From positions 3,410,001 to 3,474,000 of the forward strand of contig NZ_JACHMY010000001.1 of assembly GCF_014205135.1 (NCBI RefSeq): a stretch of DNA of 64,000 bases, written 5' to 3'. A program made the position numbers and the translations under genes. A model generated the notes under the pieces. That model made no database searches, had not been told where the DNA came from, and saw only the letters and a program-made list of their open reading frames with translations. Source of the DNA: Kribbella italica (GTDB lineage Bacteria; Actinomycetota; Actinomycetes; Propionibacteriales; Kribbellaceae). Positions 27,676 to 36,325 of the stretch are shown piece by piece. Every line of letters starts with the position of its first letter. The stretch's first letter is position 1.

Positions 27676-27740
27676 GCAGATATCTGCACGGGTATTGCGC
27701 GGTTTGCTCGAAAGCAGCACACTGTCTGCACGAGTTTGAG
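27676..27740. promoter_or_regulatory. Candidate DeoR operator region
   Basis: Contains a perfect palindrome GCAGATATCTGC (27676-27687) and two direct repeats TCTGCACGRGT starting at 27683 and 27725, exactly 42 bp apart (four helical turns). Located between the divergent deoR and pfkB genes. Assignment to the DeoR protein is inference from position. Confidence 0.45.
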
Positions 27741-27764
27741 CGACCGTGCAGGAGTGTGCCGAAC

Positions 27765-28763
27765 ATGAGCGATCTGGACGTCGTGGTCTCCGGCCTGGTG
27801 TTCCACGACCTCGTGCTCGGTCTGCCCACAGTGCCCCGCCCCGGCACCGAGGTCTGGGCCACCGACTCGGCCGAGAGCCCCGGCGGGATCGCGAACTTCG
27901 CGGTCGCGCTGGCCCGCCTCGGACTCCGCACCGGCCTGGCCGCGGTCTTCGGCGCCGACGATCTCGGCGACCGTCTCCGCGACCGGCTCACCCATCAAGA
28001 GAGCGTCGACCTGACGCTCTCCCGCAGGCTCGACGGCTGGCAGACCCCTCTCACGGTGGCTCTTGCCTACGACAACGACCGGGCACTGGTCACCCGGGGT
28101 ACCCCTCCCCCACTGTCGGCCGACGAGCTGATCACCACGCCGCCGGCTGCCCGCGCGGTCGCCGCCCACCTCGGCCCCTGGCCGAACGAGTGGCTGGCCA
28201 AGTCGAAGGCGGCCGGCAGCGTGGTGTTCGCCGACGTGGGCTGGGACCCGTCGGAGCGCTGGGACACCGGGGTGCTCGACCAGCTCCAGCACTGCGACGT
28301 GTTCCTGCCCAACGCCGGCGAGGCGATGAACTACACCCGGACCGACACCCCCGACCAGGCGCTCACCAAGCTCGCCGAGAAGGTCCCGCTGGTGGTCGTG
28401 TCGAACGGGGACCAGGGTGCGCTCGCACTCGACGCCGGGACCGGCGAGCGGATCGCCGTACCGGCCCTGCAAGTTCCGGCGGTGGACACCACCGGGGCGG
28501 GTGACGTGTTCGCCGCCGGATTCATCGCGGCCACGCTGTGGGGACTTCCCCTGGCCGAACGGGTCCGGTTCGGCGCGCTGACCGCCGCCCTCTCCGTGAC
28601 CCGGTACGGCGGTGCTGACGCGGCCCCGACCTGGGCCGACCTCGCCGCCTGGCACCAGCACCACCCAGAAGACCGATCCCTTGCCGCGCTCCTGCGAACC
28701 CGTACACCGCACCAGGGCGCACCCATCGGAAGCGCGACGTCGCGCGACCAGTCAGGAAGGTAG
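27765..28763 (+). CDS. PfkB family carbohydrate kinase
   Basis: 332 aa ribokinase-fold kinase. ESPGGIANFAVALARLGLRT is the first signature, and PAVDTTGAGDVFAAGFIAA the second, with the catalytic Asp in DTTGAGD. ATG at 27765 is used because GGAG lies 10 nt upstream; a GTG three codons earlier is too close. First gene of the kinase-lipoprotein-permease operon, so it probably phosphorylates the imported sugar and thereby supplies the phosphorylated substrate for the divergently encoded GH4 enzyme (inference). Confidence 0.9.
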   Translation: MSDLDVVVSGLVFHDLVLGLPTVPRPGTEVWATDSAESPGGIANFAVALARLGLRTGLAAVFGADDLGDRLRDRLTHQESVDLTLSRRLDGWQTPLTVALAYDNDRALVTRGTPPPLSADELITTPPAARAVAAHLGPWPNEWLAKSKAAGSVVFADVGWDPSERWDTGVLDQLQHCDVFLPNAGEAMNYTRTDTPDQALTKLAEKVPLVVVSNGDQGALALDAGTGERIAVPALQVPAVDTTGAGDVFAAGFIAATLWGLPLAERVRFGALTAALSVTRYGGADAAPTWADLAAWHQHHPEDRSLAALLRTRTPHQGAPIGSATSRDQSGR

Positions 28764-28767
28764 AACC

Positions 28768-30054
28768 ATGGAGCTCTCCCGTCGCACGCTGCTCGCTGGG
28801 AGCTTCGCCGCGGTCGTCGCCGCGGCCACCGGCTGCTCGTCGAGCATGGACGCCGGCTCGGGCCAGAAGAAGAACGCGACCGGCAACCTCGCACTGTGGT
28901 GCTGGGGCGGCGGCCTCGGCAAGTCCGTACTGGACGACACCATCGCGCACTTCCCCGACCAGCACATCAAGTACTCCGAGATCGGCGGCGACTTCAAGCA
29001 GAAGCTGGTCACCACGCTCAACGGCGGCACCGCGATCCCCGACATCACCGGGCTCAAGGGCGAGGACATCGCCTCGCTGCTGCCGCAGGCCGACCGGTTC
29101 GTCGACCTGAAGACGGTCGGCGCGGACTCCGTGCTCGGCGAGTACGTCGAGTGGAAGGTCAAGCAGGCCACGACGCTGGACGGCAAGGTGATCGGCCTGC
29201 CGATCGACATCGGCCCGACCGCACTGTTCTACCGCGAGGACGTCTTCGCCAAGGCCGGCCTGCCGAGTGATCCGGCCAAGGTCGCCGAGCAGTTGAAGAC
29301 CTGGGAAGACCTGCTCGCCGCCGGGCTGGAGCTGCGCAAGGCCAACCCGAAGGCGCCGATCGTCGCCGACGCGACCGACATGTACGGCACGATCATCAAC
29401 CAGGGCACCGACCGCTACATCGACAAGGACAACAAGTTCATCGGCGACCAGGACCACATCCGCCGGGCCTGGGACCTGTCGGTGAAGGCGATCACCACCA
29501 AGGTCGACGGCCGGACACCAGGCGGTACGCCGGACTGGAACGCCGGCCTCGACCAGGGCACTGTCCCGACCGTGGTCGGCGCCGCCTGGGTGGCGCTCGA
29601 CATCAAGGCGGCCAGCAAGACCGGCGTCGGCAAGTGGCGGGTCGCGCCGACCCCGAGCGGCCCGGCGAACTTCGGCGGCTCGTTCCTGGCCATCACCAAG
29701 AACGCCCCGGACCCGGCGGCCGCCTTCGAGGTGATCAAGTACCTGCTCAGCCCGGACAACCAGGCCAAGGCGTTCGCCGACGCGCAGATCTTCCCGGCCA
29801 CGCCGGCGGCGTACGAGAAGCCGCAGCTCAAGGCGGCCGACCCGTTCTTCGGCGGCCAGGTGCCGATCGACGTACTCGGCCCGGCGGCGGCCGACGTCCC
29901 GATCGCCTACGAGTCGCCGTTCGATTCCGCACTCGCCGCCCCGTACACGGCCGCGCTGAAGTCGGTCCAAGCCGGCAGCAAGTCGTCGGAGGCGGCCTGG
30001 CAGCAGGCGGTCTCGCAGGCGAAGCAGATCGGCAAGCGTCAGGGCGTGCAGTGA
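28768..30054 (+). CDS. Sugar ABC transporter substrate-binding lipoprotein (Tat-type signal)
   Basis: 428 aa extracellular solute-binding protein of family 1. The signal MELSRRTLLAGSFAAVVAAA carries a twin-arginine motif (SRRTLL) and ends in a lipobox ATGC; Cys23 would be lipidated. WCWGGGLGKSVLDDTI and the GPTALFYREDVFAKAGL segment are typical of sugar-binding members. AGGAAGG lies 7 nt before the start. It is 4 bp after pfkB and overlaps the first permease by 4 bp. Confidence 0.92.
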   Translation: MELSRRTLLAGSFAAVVAAATGCSSSMDAGSGQKKNATGNLALWCWGGGLGKSVLDDTIAHFPDQHIKYSEIGGDFKQKLVTTLNGGTAIPDITGLKGEDIASLLPQADRFVDLKTVGADSVLGEYVEWKVKQATTLDGKVIGLPIDIGPTALFYREDVFAKAGLPSDPAKVAEQLKTWEDLLAAGLELRKANPKAPIVADATDMYGTIINQGTDRYIDKDNKFIGDQDHIRRAWDLSVKAITTKVDGRTPGGTPDWNAGLDQGTVPTVVGAAWVALDIKAASKTGVGKWRVAPTPSGPANFGGSFLAITKNAPDPAAAFEVIKYLLSPDNQAKAFADAQIFPATPAAYEKPQLKAADPFFGGQVPIDVLGPAAADVPIAYESPFDSALAAPYTAALKSVQAGSKSSEAAWQQAVSQAKQIGKRQGVQ

Positions 30055-30986
30055 CGCTGACAGCGACCGCCCCACCCCGGTCCGCCGGTACGGCGGAACC
30101 GGGGCGCCGGCGCAAGAGCATCTGGTCGTACTGGCGGTTCTACCTCGCGCTGTCGCCGTTCTACATCCTGTTCGCGGTGTTCGGCCTGTACCCGCTGGGT
30201 TCCACCATCCTGCTGGCGTTCCAGAAGTGGGACGGCCTCGGGCCGCGGCAGTTCGTCGGGCTGCAGAACTTCAGCTTCCTGCTCGAGGACAGCACGTTCT
30301 GGCTGTCGTTGTGGAACACGCTGGTGCTGTTCGTGATGTCGACCGTGCCGACGCTGGCGATCGCGCTGACGCTGGCCGTGATGCTGAACTCGGCGATCCG
30401 GTTCAAGGGCATCTACCGGATCGCGTACTTCATCCCGAACATCACCTCGCTGGTGGCCGCGGCGATCTTCTTCGCGGCGATCTTCAGCACCAACTTCGGC
30501 CTGATCAACTCCGGGCTGCGCGCGCTCGGGCTGCCCACCGAGGACTGGCTCGGGCAGCCGTGGGGAATCAAGATCGCGGTCTCGGCGATGATCGTGTGGC
30601 AGTGGACCGGGTACAACACGATCATCTACCTGGCCGGGCTGCAGGCGATCCCGACCGAGCAGTACGAGGCGGCCAAGGTCGACGGCGCCGGGCCGTTGCG
30701 GACGTTCTTCTCGATCACGCTGCCGCAGCTGCGGCCGGTGGTGCTGTTCACCGTGATCATGTCGACGATCGGTGGGCTGCAGACGTTCACCGAGCCGCAG
30801 GTGATGGTCGGTGAGACCGGTGGTGCCGACCAGAGCGGGCTGACCACGGTCCTGTACTTCTACAACACCGCCTTCCGGGCCAACGACTACGGCTACGCCG
30901 GGGCGATCGCGATCAGCATCTTCCTGCTGGTGCTGCTGTTCACGGCGATCAACTGGCGGCTGCTGCGCGGAAGGAGCTCCGAATGA
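30051..30986 (+). CDS. Sugar ABC transporter permease (MalF-like)
   Basis: 311 aa with six membrane segments. FYLALSPFYILFAVFGLYP opens the MalF/UgpA-type fold. The EAA loop that contacts the ATPase reads QYEAAKVDGAGPLRTFFSITLP. GTG start at 30051 overlaps the lipoprotein stop (GTGA). Partner of the next gene. There is no ATP-binding subunit in the operon. Confidence 0.92.
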   Translation: MTLTATAPPRSAGTAEPGRRRKSIWSYWRFYLALSPFYILFAVFGLYPLGSTILLAFQKWDGLGPRQFVGLQNFSFLLEDSTFWLSLWNTLVLFVMSTVPTLAIALTLAVMLNSAIRFKGIYRIAYFIPNITSLVAAAIFFAAIFSTNFGLINSGLRALGLPTEDWLGQPWGIKIAVSAMIVWQWTGYNTIIYLAGLQAIPTEQYEAAKVDGAGPLRTFFSITLPQLRPVVLFTVIMSTIGGLQTFTEPQVMVGETGGADQSGLTTVLYFYNTAFRANDYGYAGAIAISIFLLVLLFTAINWRLLRGRSSE

Positions 30987-31804
30987 ACCGCGGTCGCGGG
31001 ATCCTGCTGCACGTCGCGCTGACGGTGGCCGGGCTGCTGTGTCTCTTCCCGTTCTTCTGGACGCTGGTGATGGCGACCAACACCACGGCCGACATCTACC
31101 GGTACCCGCCGAAGTTCACCTTCGGGTCGCAGTTCGACGACAACATCCGGCACGTGCTGGAGAACGTCGCGTTCTTCTCGTCGATGGCCAACACGGCCGT
31201 CGTCGCGATCAGTACGACGGTGCTGGTGCTCTTCTTCGACTCGCTGGCCGCGTTCACGTTCGCCAAGTTCCGGTTCCCCGGGCGCCAGGCGTTGTTCGTG
31301 ATCCTGCTGGCGACGATGCTGCTGCCGGCGCAGCTGTCCGTCGTACCGCAGTTCCAGACGATGATCGCGTTCGGCTGGGTCGGGTCGCTGAAGGCGCTGG
31401 TGATCCCGGCCGCCGCGAACGCGTTCGGCATCTTCTGGCTGCGGCAGTACTTCCAGAACTCGATCCACGACGAACTGATCGAGGCCGCCACGCTCGACGG
31501 CTGCGGCTTCTTCGGCGTCTACCGCCACGTCGCGCTGCCGTCGGCCCGCCCCGCGCTGGCGTTCCTCGGCATCTTCACCTTCGTCGGCTCCTGGAACGAC
31601 TACTTCTGGCCGCTGATCGTGCTCACCAACCCCGACCACCTCACCCTCCAGGTGGCACTGTCGTCGCTCAACCGCTCCCACGGCGTCGACTACAGCATGG
31701 TGATGACCGGCGCCCTGCTGGCGATGATCCCGCTGATCATCGTCTTCGTCGTCTTCGCCCGCCAGTTCATCAAGGGCGCCACCGAAGGCGCCATCCGCGG
31801 CTAG
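30983..31804 (+). CDS. Sugar ABC transporter permease (MalG-like)
   Basis: 273 aa, six membrane segments. The EAA loop is ELIEAATLDGCGFFGVYRHV. It starts with an ATGA overlap with the preceding permease and ends with a 4-bp tail overlap against the convergent isomerase-family gene. It closes the operon; the ATPase is presumably a shared MsiK-type protein encoded elsewhere, as in other actinomycetes. Confidence 0.92.
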   Translation: MNRGRGILLHVALTVAGLLCLFPFFWTLVMATNTTADIYRYPPKFTFGSQFDDNIRHVLENVAFFSSMANTAVVAISTTVLVLFFDSLAAFTFAKFRFPGRQALFVILLATMLLPAQLSVVPQFQTMIAFGWVGSLKALVIPAAANAFGIFWLRQYFQNSIHDELIEAATLDGCGFFGVYRHVALPSARPALAFLGIFTFVGSWNDYFWPLIVLTNPDHLTLQVALSSLNRSHGVDYSMVMTGALLAMIPLIIVFVVFARQFIKGATEGAIRG

Positions 31805-32445
31805 TGCAGACGAGAAGCAAGCAGGTCGGCGCCCGGTCCTGAGAGTTCCGCGCGCTCGACCGGCCGTCCGTTGAGCATGCGCAGTGCGGCCTCACCCGTA
31901 CTGCGCACCTCAGGACCTTCCCCGTACGCCCAGTCGTAGCCCTCGGCAACCAACCGCACGCCGGCCAGCCGTTTGCGGGCGTTGCCACCGACCGACACGT
32001 TCATCGGCCAGCGCAGCCCGGCGGAGAAGTCCGCGACCAGCGTGAACACCTCCGGCGGGACATCCCGCGGCTTACCGAGCGGACGCCGTACGTCGATCGC
32101 GTGCACCACCGCGTCGACCAGCGCGGCAACCTCCGGCACGCCGGCGGGCCTGGCGCCGGTCTCGGCGTTCTCGCGGAGTTGCCGGACGATCTCCTCGGGT
32201 CCGCGCCGGGACCACTGCTTCGCCAGCTCGGCGCTGGCGTGGTTCAGCCGGAAGCCCGACCGGACCAGCTGCCCCAGCAGCGCACGCACCTCGAGCCCGG
32301 ACGCCGACGCGAGGTGGGCGCCGACCTCCTGCACCGTCCACGCGCCGCACAACGAAGGCGTGGCCAGCTCGTCGGGGCTCAGTGTCGCGAGCAGATCCGC
32401 GAACGCGAGCCGCTCGGTCCGGATCAGGTCACTGAGCTCGCTCAT
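31801..32445 (-). CDS. Maleylpyruvate isomerase / mycothiol-dependent family protein
   Basis: 214 aa DinB-like four-helix protein. LSPDELATPSLCGAWTVQEVGAHLAS is the MDMPI N-terminal signature (the His in VGAHLA is a metal ligand), with a second conserved VDAVVHAIDVRRPLGK segment. The family uses mycothiol as thiol cofactor in actinobacteria. Actual substrate is unknown; most members outside gentisate clusters are uncharacterised. Overlaps the convergent permease by 4 bp. Confidence 0.82.
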   Translation of the reverse strand: MSELSDLIRTERLAFADLLATLSPDELATPSLCGAWTVQEVGAHLASASGLEVRALLGQLVRSGFRLNHASAELAKQWSRRGPEEIVRQLRENAETGARPAGVPEVAALVDAVVHAIDVRRPLGKPRDVPPEVFTLVADFSAGLRWPMNVSVGGNARKRLAGVRLVAEGYDWAYGEGPEVRSTGEAALRMLNGRPVERAELSGPGADLLASRLH

Positions 32446-32546
32446 GACCGGCAGTCTGGCACCCGTCGAGGGGCGGCCGGAAGAGCTGCGCCAGGCGGTA
32501 GGCTGCGCGGAACTGGAGCAGGCCGGAGTGCGTCGGAAGGTACGTC

Positions 32547-32741
32547 ATGGTGGGGAAGCGGGGACGCGTGATCGGGCGGGTGGGTCCGGGGATCGTCGGC
32601 GAGGTGATGTTGCCGGTCCGTGGTGCCACCGAGGCCTTCTACGCTTACCCCGCGACCGACGAGGTGATCGAGGTCGGTACGCCGGTGGTCGTGGTCGACT
32701 TCGATCCGCCGCGCACCGTGTACGTCGCTCGCGCCTTCTGA
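32547..32741 (+). CDS. Small NfeD-like beta-barrel protein next to flotillin
   Basis: 64 aa. KRGRVIGRVGPGIVGEVMLPV, read in two parts, and VIEVGTPVVVVDFDPPRTVYV have the alternating pattern of the OB-fold NfeDC domain. NfeD-type proteins commonly accompany flotillins, and this gene lies 22 bp before the flotillin gene, so the two are probably co-transcribed and may act together at the membrane. No membrane segment is seen in this short form. Confidence 0.72.
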   Translation: MVGKRGRVIGRVGPGIVGEVMLPVRGATEAFYAYPATDEVIEVGTPVVVVDFDPPRTVYVARAF

Positions 32742-32763
32742 AATCACGTTCCCTGGAGGGGAA

Positions 32764-34116
32764 ATGTTCTGGACTTACCTGATCGGTGGCGCGGTTGCGC
32801 TGGTCGTGCTGCTGATCCTGTTCCGGATGGTCTGGCGGGTGGCCGAGCCCAACGAGGCGCTGATCATCTCCGGCCTCGGCGCGCACTCCAGCGTCGAGCA
32901 GGTCAACGAGACGCTCGGCTTCAAGATCGTCGTCGGCCGTGGCACCGCGGTGCTCCCCGGTTTTCAGACCGTACGGCGGTTGCCGCTCGACATCCGCGCG
33001 ACCCCGCTGACCGTCACCTGCGTGTCCAGCCAGGGCATCCCGCTGCACATCAAGGGCGTCACGGCGTACAAGGTCGGTGACGACTACGGCTCGATCGCGA
33101 ACGCGGCCCGGCGCTTCCTGGAGCAGAGCGACGAGCAGGTGATGGGCACCATCCACGAGCTGTTCGCGGGACACCTGCGCGCGATCGTCGGTTCGACCAC
33201 GGTCGAGGAGATGCTGCACGACCGGGAGACGCTGACCACGAACATCCGCGGCTCGCTGGCCGGCGACATGGAGAAGCTCGGCCTGGTGGTCGACTCGCTG
33301 CAGATCCAGGAGATCGACGACGAGTCCGGCTACATCAAGAACCTGGGCCGCCCGCAGGCCGCCGCGGTCGAGGCCGCGGCGCGGATCGCTTGGGCCGAAC
33401 GCGACCGGGAGGCCACCGAGCGCGAGCAGGTGGCCGGAGCCGCGAAGGCGGCCGCCGTACGGCAGAGCTCGATCGCGCAGGCCGGGTATCAGGCCGAGGT
33501 CGACCAGGCGAACTCGAAGGCGTCGCAGTCCGGCCCGCTGGCCGAGGCGCTGGCCCGCCAGCAGGTGGTCGTGGCCGAGACCGAGACGGCTAAGCTGAAC
33601 GCGTCACTGGCCGAGAAGCAGCTGGAGTCCAGCGTGCTGAAGCCGGCCGACGCCGAGGCGTACAAGCAGCGCACGCTGGCCAACGCGGCCCGCGACGCGC
33701 AGATCGCCTCCGCCGAGGCGAACGCCCGCGAGGTCACCCTGCGCGGTGAGGCGCAGGCCAAGGCGACCGAGCTGAACGGTAAGGCCGAGGCGCTCGCCGT
33801 CCAGGCCAAGGCGATGGCCGAGGCCGCCGGTATCAAGGCGCGCGCCGAGGCGCTGGCCACGAACACCGACGCGGTCGTCGCGCAGCAGCTGGCCGAGGCC
33901 TACCCGGAGATCGTCCGCGCCGCCGCGGGCTCGTTCGAGAAGGTCGGCAACATGGTCGTCCTGAACGGTGCCCAGGGCATCGAGGACACCCTGGTCAAGA
34001 CGATCACGATGGGTGGTTCCGGCTTCGCGCTGGCCAAGCAGCTGATCGACTCCCTGAGCACCAAGCCGGACCCGGAAACCCCTTCCCTGGAACCGGTGAA
34101 GGACGAAACGGCCTAG
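32764..34116 (+). CDS. Flotillin / SPFH-domain membrane-scaffold protein
   Basis: 450 aa. N-terminal membrane helix LIGGAVALVVLLILF is followed by an SPFH/band-7 domain (about residues 25-200; VLPGFQTVRRLPLDIRA, VEEMLHDRETLTTNIRGSL). A long Ala/Glu-rich coiled coil (about 210-380; AAARIAWAERDREATEREQ, AEANAREVTLRGEAQAKA) and the flotillin tail follow. GGAGGGG lies upstream of the ATG. Organises membrane microdomains. Forms a pair with the NfeD-like gene. Confidence 0.93.
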   Translation: MFWTYLIGGAVALVVLLILFRMVWRVAEPNEALIISGLGAHSSVEQVNETLGFKIVVGRGTAVLPGFQTVRRLPLDIRATPLTVTCVSSQGIPLHIKGVTAYKVGDDYGSIANAARRFLEQSDEQVMGTIHELFAGHLRAIVGSTTVEEMLHDRETLTTNIRGSLAGDMEKLGLVVDSLQIQEIDDESGYIKNLGRPQAAAVEAAARIAWAERDREATEREQVAGAAKAAAVRQSSIAQAGYQAEVDQANSKASQSGPLAEALARQQVVVAETETAKLNASLAEKQLESSVLKPADAEAYKQRTLANAARDAQIASAEANAREVTLRGEAQAKATELNGKAEALAVQAKAMAEAAGIKARAEALATNTDAVVAQQLAEAYPEIVRAAAGSFEKVGNMVVLNGAQGIEDTLVKTITMGGSGFALAKQLIDSLSTKPDPETPSLEPVKDETA

Positions 34117-34257
34117 CCTTTCGACCGTGGGTTAATCAGTAACGTCATCTGAGCAACATCCGTTCCTAACTGACAAGTGCTGCGCTACCTTGAGGCCATC
34201 ACTCCAGGCGTCACGGACATCACCGCCCGTGACCGGTCGCTTGAGGGACTGATCATC

Positions 34258-35040
34258 GTGCTCAGACGAACTCTCGCTGTGCTCGCCTCGCTCCTGGTCG
34301 GTGCCGCCACGCTGGTGGCGGTACCGACCGAGGCCCAGGCCGCACCCAACTTCAAGGCCCCGTTCCCGTGTGGTCAGCGCTGGACCTACAGCCACCACTC
34401 GGCCGAGGTCCGCCGTGCGCTCGACTTCGTCCGCGCCGACGGCGGCACCACCAACAACACGCCCGTCCTGGCCTCGGCGGCCGGTGTCGCCACCCGCTAC
34501 TCCCAGCCGTCCGGCGCCGGCAACTACATCGCCATCGACCACGGTGGCGGCTGGAAGACCTACTACTTCCACCTGAACGCGTACTCCGTGCCCAGCGGCG
34601 CGCAGGTCGCGCAGGGCCAGCAGATCGGGCTCACCGGCAGCACCGGCAACTCCTCCGGTCCGCACATCCACTACGAGCAACTGCTCAACGGCGTCGGCCA
34701 GAACATCGTCATCAACGGCCAGGGCCTGGCCTACCCGGGCTCGTACAACCAGTACTTCCTGACCAGCGACAACGGCTGCGGAGGCGGCGGCGGTACGCCG
34801 TTCATGACCTGGGGCTCCGGCATCCGGGTCCGCTCCGACGCCCGGCTGGCCGCTCCGGTGGTCGCCACGCTGCCCGGCCCGACACAGGTCTTCGTGCTCT
34901 GCCAGAAGCAGGGCGACACGGTCACGGCCGAGGGCTACACCAACAACTGGTGGTCGAAGCTGCGCGACCAGAACGGCTTCATCACCAACATCTACATCAA
35001 CCATCCCGCAGCGCAGCTGCCCGGCGTACCGATCTGCTGA
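34258..35040 (+). CDS. Secreted M23 peptidase with C-terminal SH3-like domain
   Basis: 260 aa. Signal peptide of about 29 residues (VLRRTLAVLASLLVG, cleavage near AQAAP). The LytM domain has zinc ligands in SHHSAEVRRALDFVR and SSGPHIHYEQL (His136, His138). The C-terminal 80 residues (TWGSGIRVRSDARL, LPGPTQVFVLCQKQGDTV, NWWSKLRDQ) form an SH3-like wall-binding module nearly identical to that of the amidase at 38.3-39.7 kb. GTG at 34258 starts the signal peptide; codons further upstream are outside it. Peptidoglycan cross-bridge hydrolase. Confidence 0.9.
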   Translation: MLRRTLAVLASLLVGAATLVAVPTEAQAAPNFKAPFPCGQRWTYSHHSAEVRRALDFVRADGGTTNNTPVLASAAGVATRYSQPSGAGNYIAIDHGGGWKTYYFHLNAYSVPSGAQVAQGQQIGLTGSTGNSSGPHIHYEQLLNGVGQNIVINGQGLAYPGSYNQYFLTSDNGCGGGGGTPFMTWGSGIRVRSDARLAAPVVATLPGPTQVFVLCQKQGDTVTAEGYTNNWWSKLRDQNGFITNIYINHPAAQLPGVPIC

Positions 35041-35044
35041 ACGG

Positions 35045-35082
35045 GTCCCGGATCCGCCTTGCCCGCAAGGCGGATCCGGGAC
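35045..35082. terminator. Strong bidirectional hairpin
   Basis: Perfect 17-bp stem beginning GTCCCGGATCCGCCTTG with a CCCG loop, placed between the convergent M23 and S1 peptidase genes. It ends both transcripts by position; no long T-run. Confidence 0.85.
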
Positions 35083-35086
35083 TTCC

Positions 35087-36202
35087 TCACGCGGTGTGCA
35101 GGGTCAGCCCGTACGCGCCGAGGATCTCGTTGACCGGCTGGAACCAGGTCTCGCCGCCGCTGGAGCAGTTGCCCCAGCCACCGGATGTCACGCCCTGGGC
35201 CTGGTCTCCGGTGATGAACGAGCCGCCGGAGTCACCGCCCTCAGCACAGACGCTGGTCTTGGTCGCGCCGTAGAAGAGCTGGCCGTTGCCGTAGTTCACG
35301 GTCTCGTTCTTGGCCAGGATCGTGCCGCAGTGCCAGTGCGTGGTCGACCCGCTGCGGCAGACCGACGTACCGACCGGGGCTTCCCAGGAACCGCGGACCA
35401 GCGCGTCGCTGACCTGACCCCAGCCGAGCACGACCGGCACGGTCCACCAGCCGCTGTCGACCTGGACCCAGGCGTAGTCGTTGCCGGGGAAGGACGATCC
35501 GCGGAACACGCCTTGGGCCGAGCCGTCCCAACCACGCGTCCTGGCTCCGGCGCCCGAGCAGTGGCCGGCGGTGACATACCCGCCGTGCACGGAGAAGCCG
35601 ATCGAGCAGCGGACGTTGCCGGTGTAGTACGGGTCTCCCCCGACGGTCCCGGCCGCGAAGGTCTGCGGAGCCTGGGCCGCGACCTCCTTCACCGTGATCG
35701 CGCCGGCCTTCGCGAGCTTGTTGACGAAGGCATCGGTGGCCGCGGATCGCTTGCCTGCTTGGACGTTGACGACGATCGTGCCGGACTTGGCGTCGGTCGA
35801 CCAGCCGCTCACGGCCGCCGGTACGTTCTTTCCGGCGAGCTTGTCGACGGCTGCCATGCGCTGGTCGAGCTGGGCCGCGGTGGCCTTGACCTGAGCGGCT
35901 TCGGCACCTTGGGCCCGTACGGCGTCGGCTGCTTCGGGTGTCGTCACGCCGATGACGAGCTTCTCCCTCGCGGCGTCGTACCAGACACCACCGAACGCTG
36001 CGCCGGCTGCTTTCTGCGCGGCCGGTACGAGCTTGCTGGCGACGGACTCGGCCTGCAGCCGGTCGCGGACCTGCTGCTCGGTCAGGCCGAAGTCCTTCTG
36101 CATCGCCGCCGCTTGGCCTGGCACGGCCAGCGTTTGCGCTGCGGCTTGGGTCGGCACGGCCAGCACCGTGGCGACCAGGGCTGTGGTCACAAGGATCTTC
36201 AT
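35087..36202 (-). CDS. Secreted S1 serine protease with alpha-lytic-type prodomain
   Basis: 371 aa preproprotein. Signal peptide residues 1-22, prodomain about 30-185, mature protease from about VGGDPYY (187). The catalytic triad is complete: His214 (TAGHCS), Asp242 (GNDYAWV) and Ser325 (EGGDSGGS). Cys pairs match the streptogrisin/alpha-lytic family. The ATG at 36202 follows a GAGGAGAG site. A LacI-like palindrome 40 bp upstream suggests nutrient control. Probably an extracellular nutrient-scavenging protease. Confidence 0.93.
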   Translation of the reverse strand: MKILVTTALVATVLAVPTQAAAQTLAVPGQAAAMQKDFGLTEQQVRDRLQAESVASKLVPAAQKAAGAAFGGVWYDAAREKLVIGVTTPEAADAVRAQGAEAAQVKATAAQLDQRMAAVDKLAGKNVPAAVSGWSTDAKSGTIVVNVQAGKRSAATDAFVNKLAKAGAITVKEVAAQAPQTFAAGTVGGDPYYTGNVRCSIGFSVHGGYVTAGHCSGAGARTRGWDGSAQGVFRGSSFPGNDYAWVQVDSGWWTVPVVLGWGQVSDALVRGSWEAPVGTSVCRSGSTTHWHCGTILAKNETVNYGNGQLFYGATKTSVCAEGGDSGGSFITGDQAQGVTSGGWGNCSSGGETWFQPVNEILGAYGLTLHTA

Positions 36203-36241
36203 TGCGGGACTCTCCTCACCTCGGGGCGGTTGGGGTGCGGT

Positions 36242-36325
36242 GAGAGCGCTCTCGCGACTCAGCGTGCTGGATCGCGCACGAGCCGTCAAGAGGTGGAAGA
36301 CCTACGTTGTCAGGGCAAGCGCTTA
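36242..36325. promoter_or_regulatory. Two LacI-family-like operators before the protease
   Basis: A perfect 12-bp palindrome GAGAGCGCTCTC (36242-36253) and a second AAGCGCTT palindrome (36317-36324, in CAAGCGCTTAC) share the central CGCT/AGCG core of LacI/CebR-type operators (compare TGGGAGCGCTCCCA). The regulator is not in this window. Confidence 0.5.
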
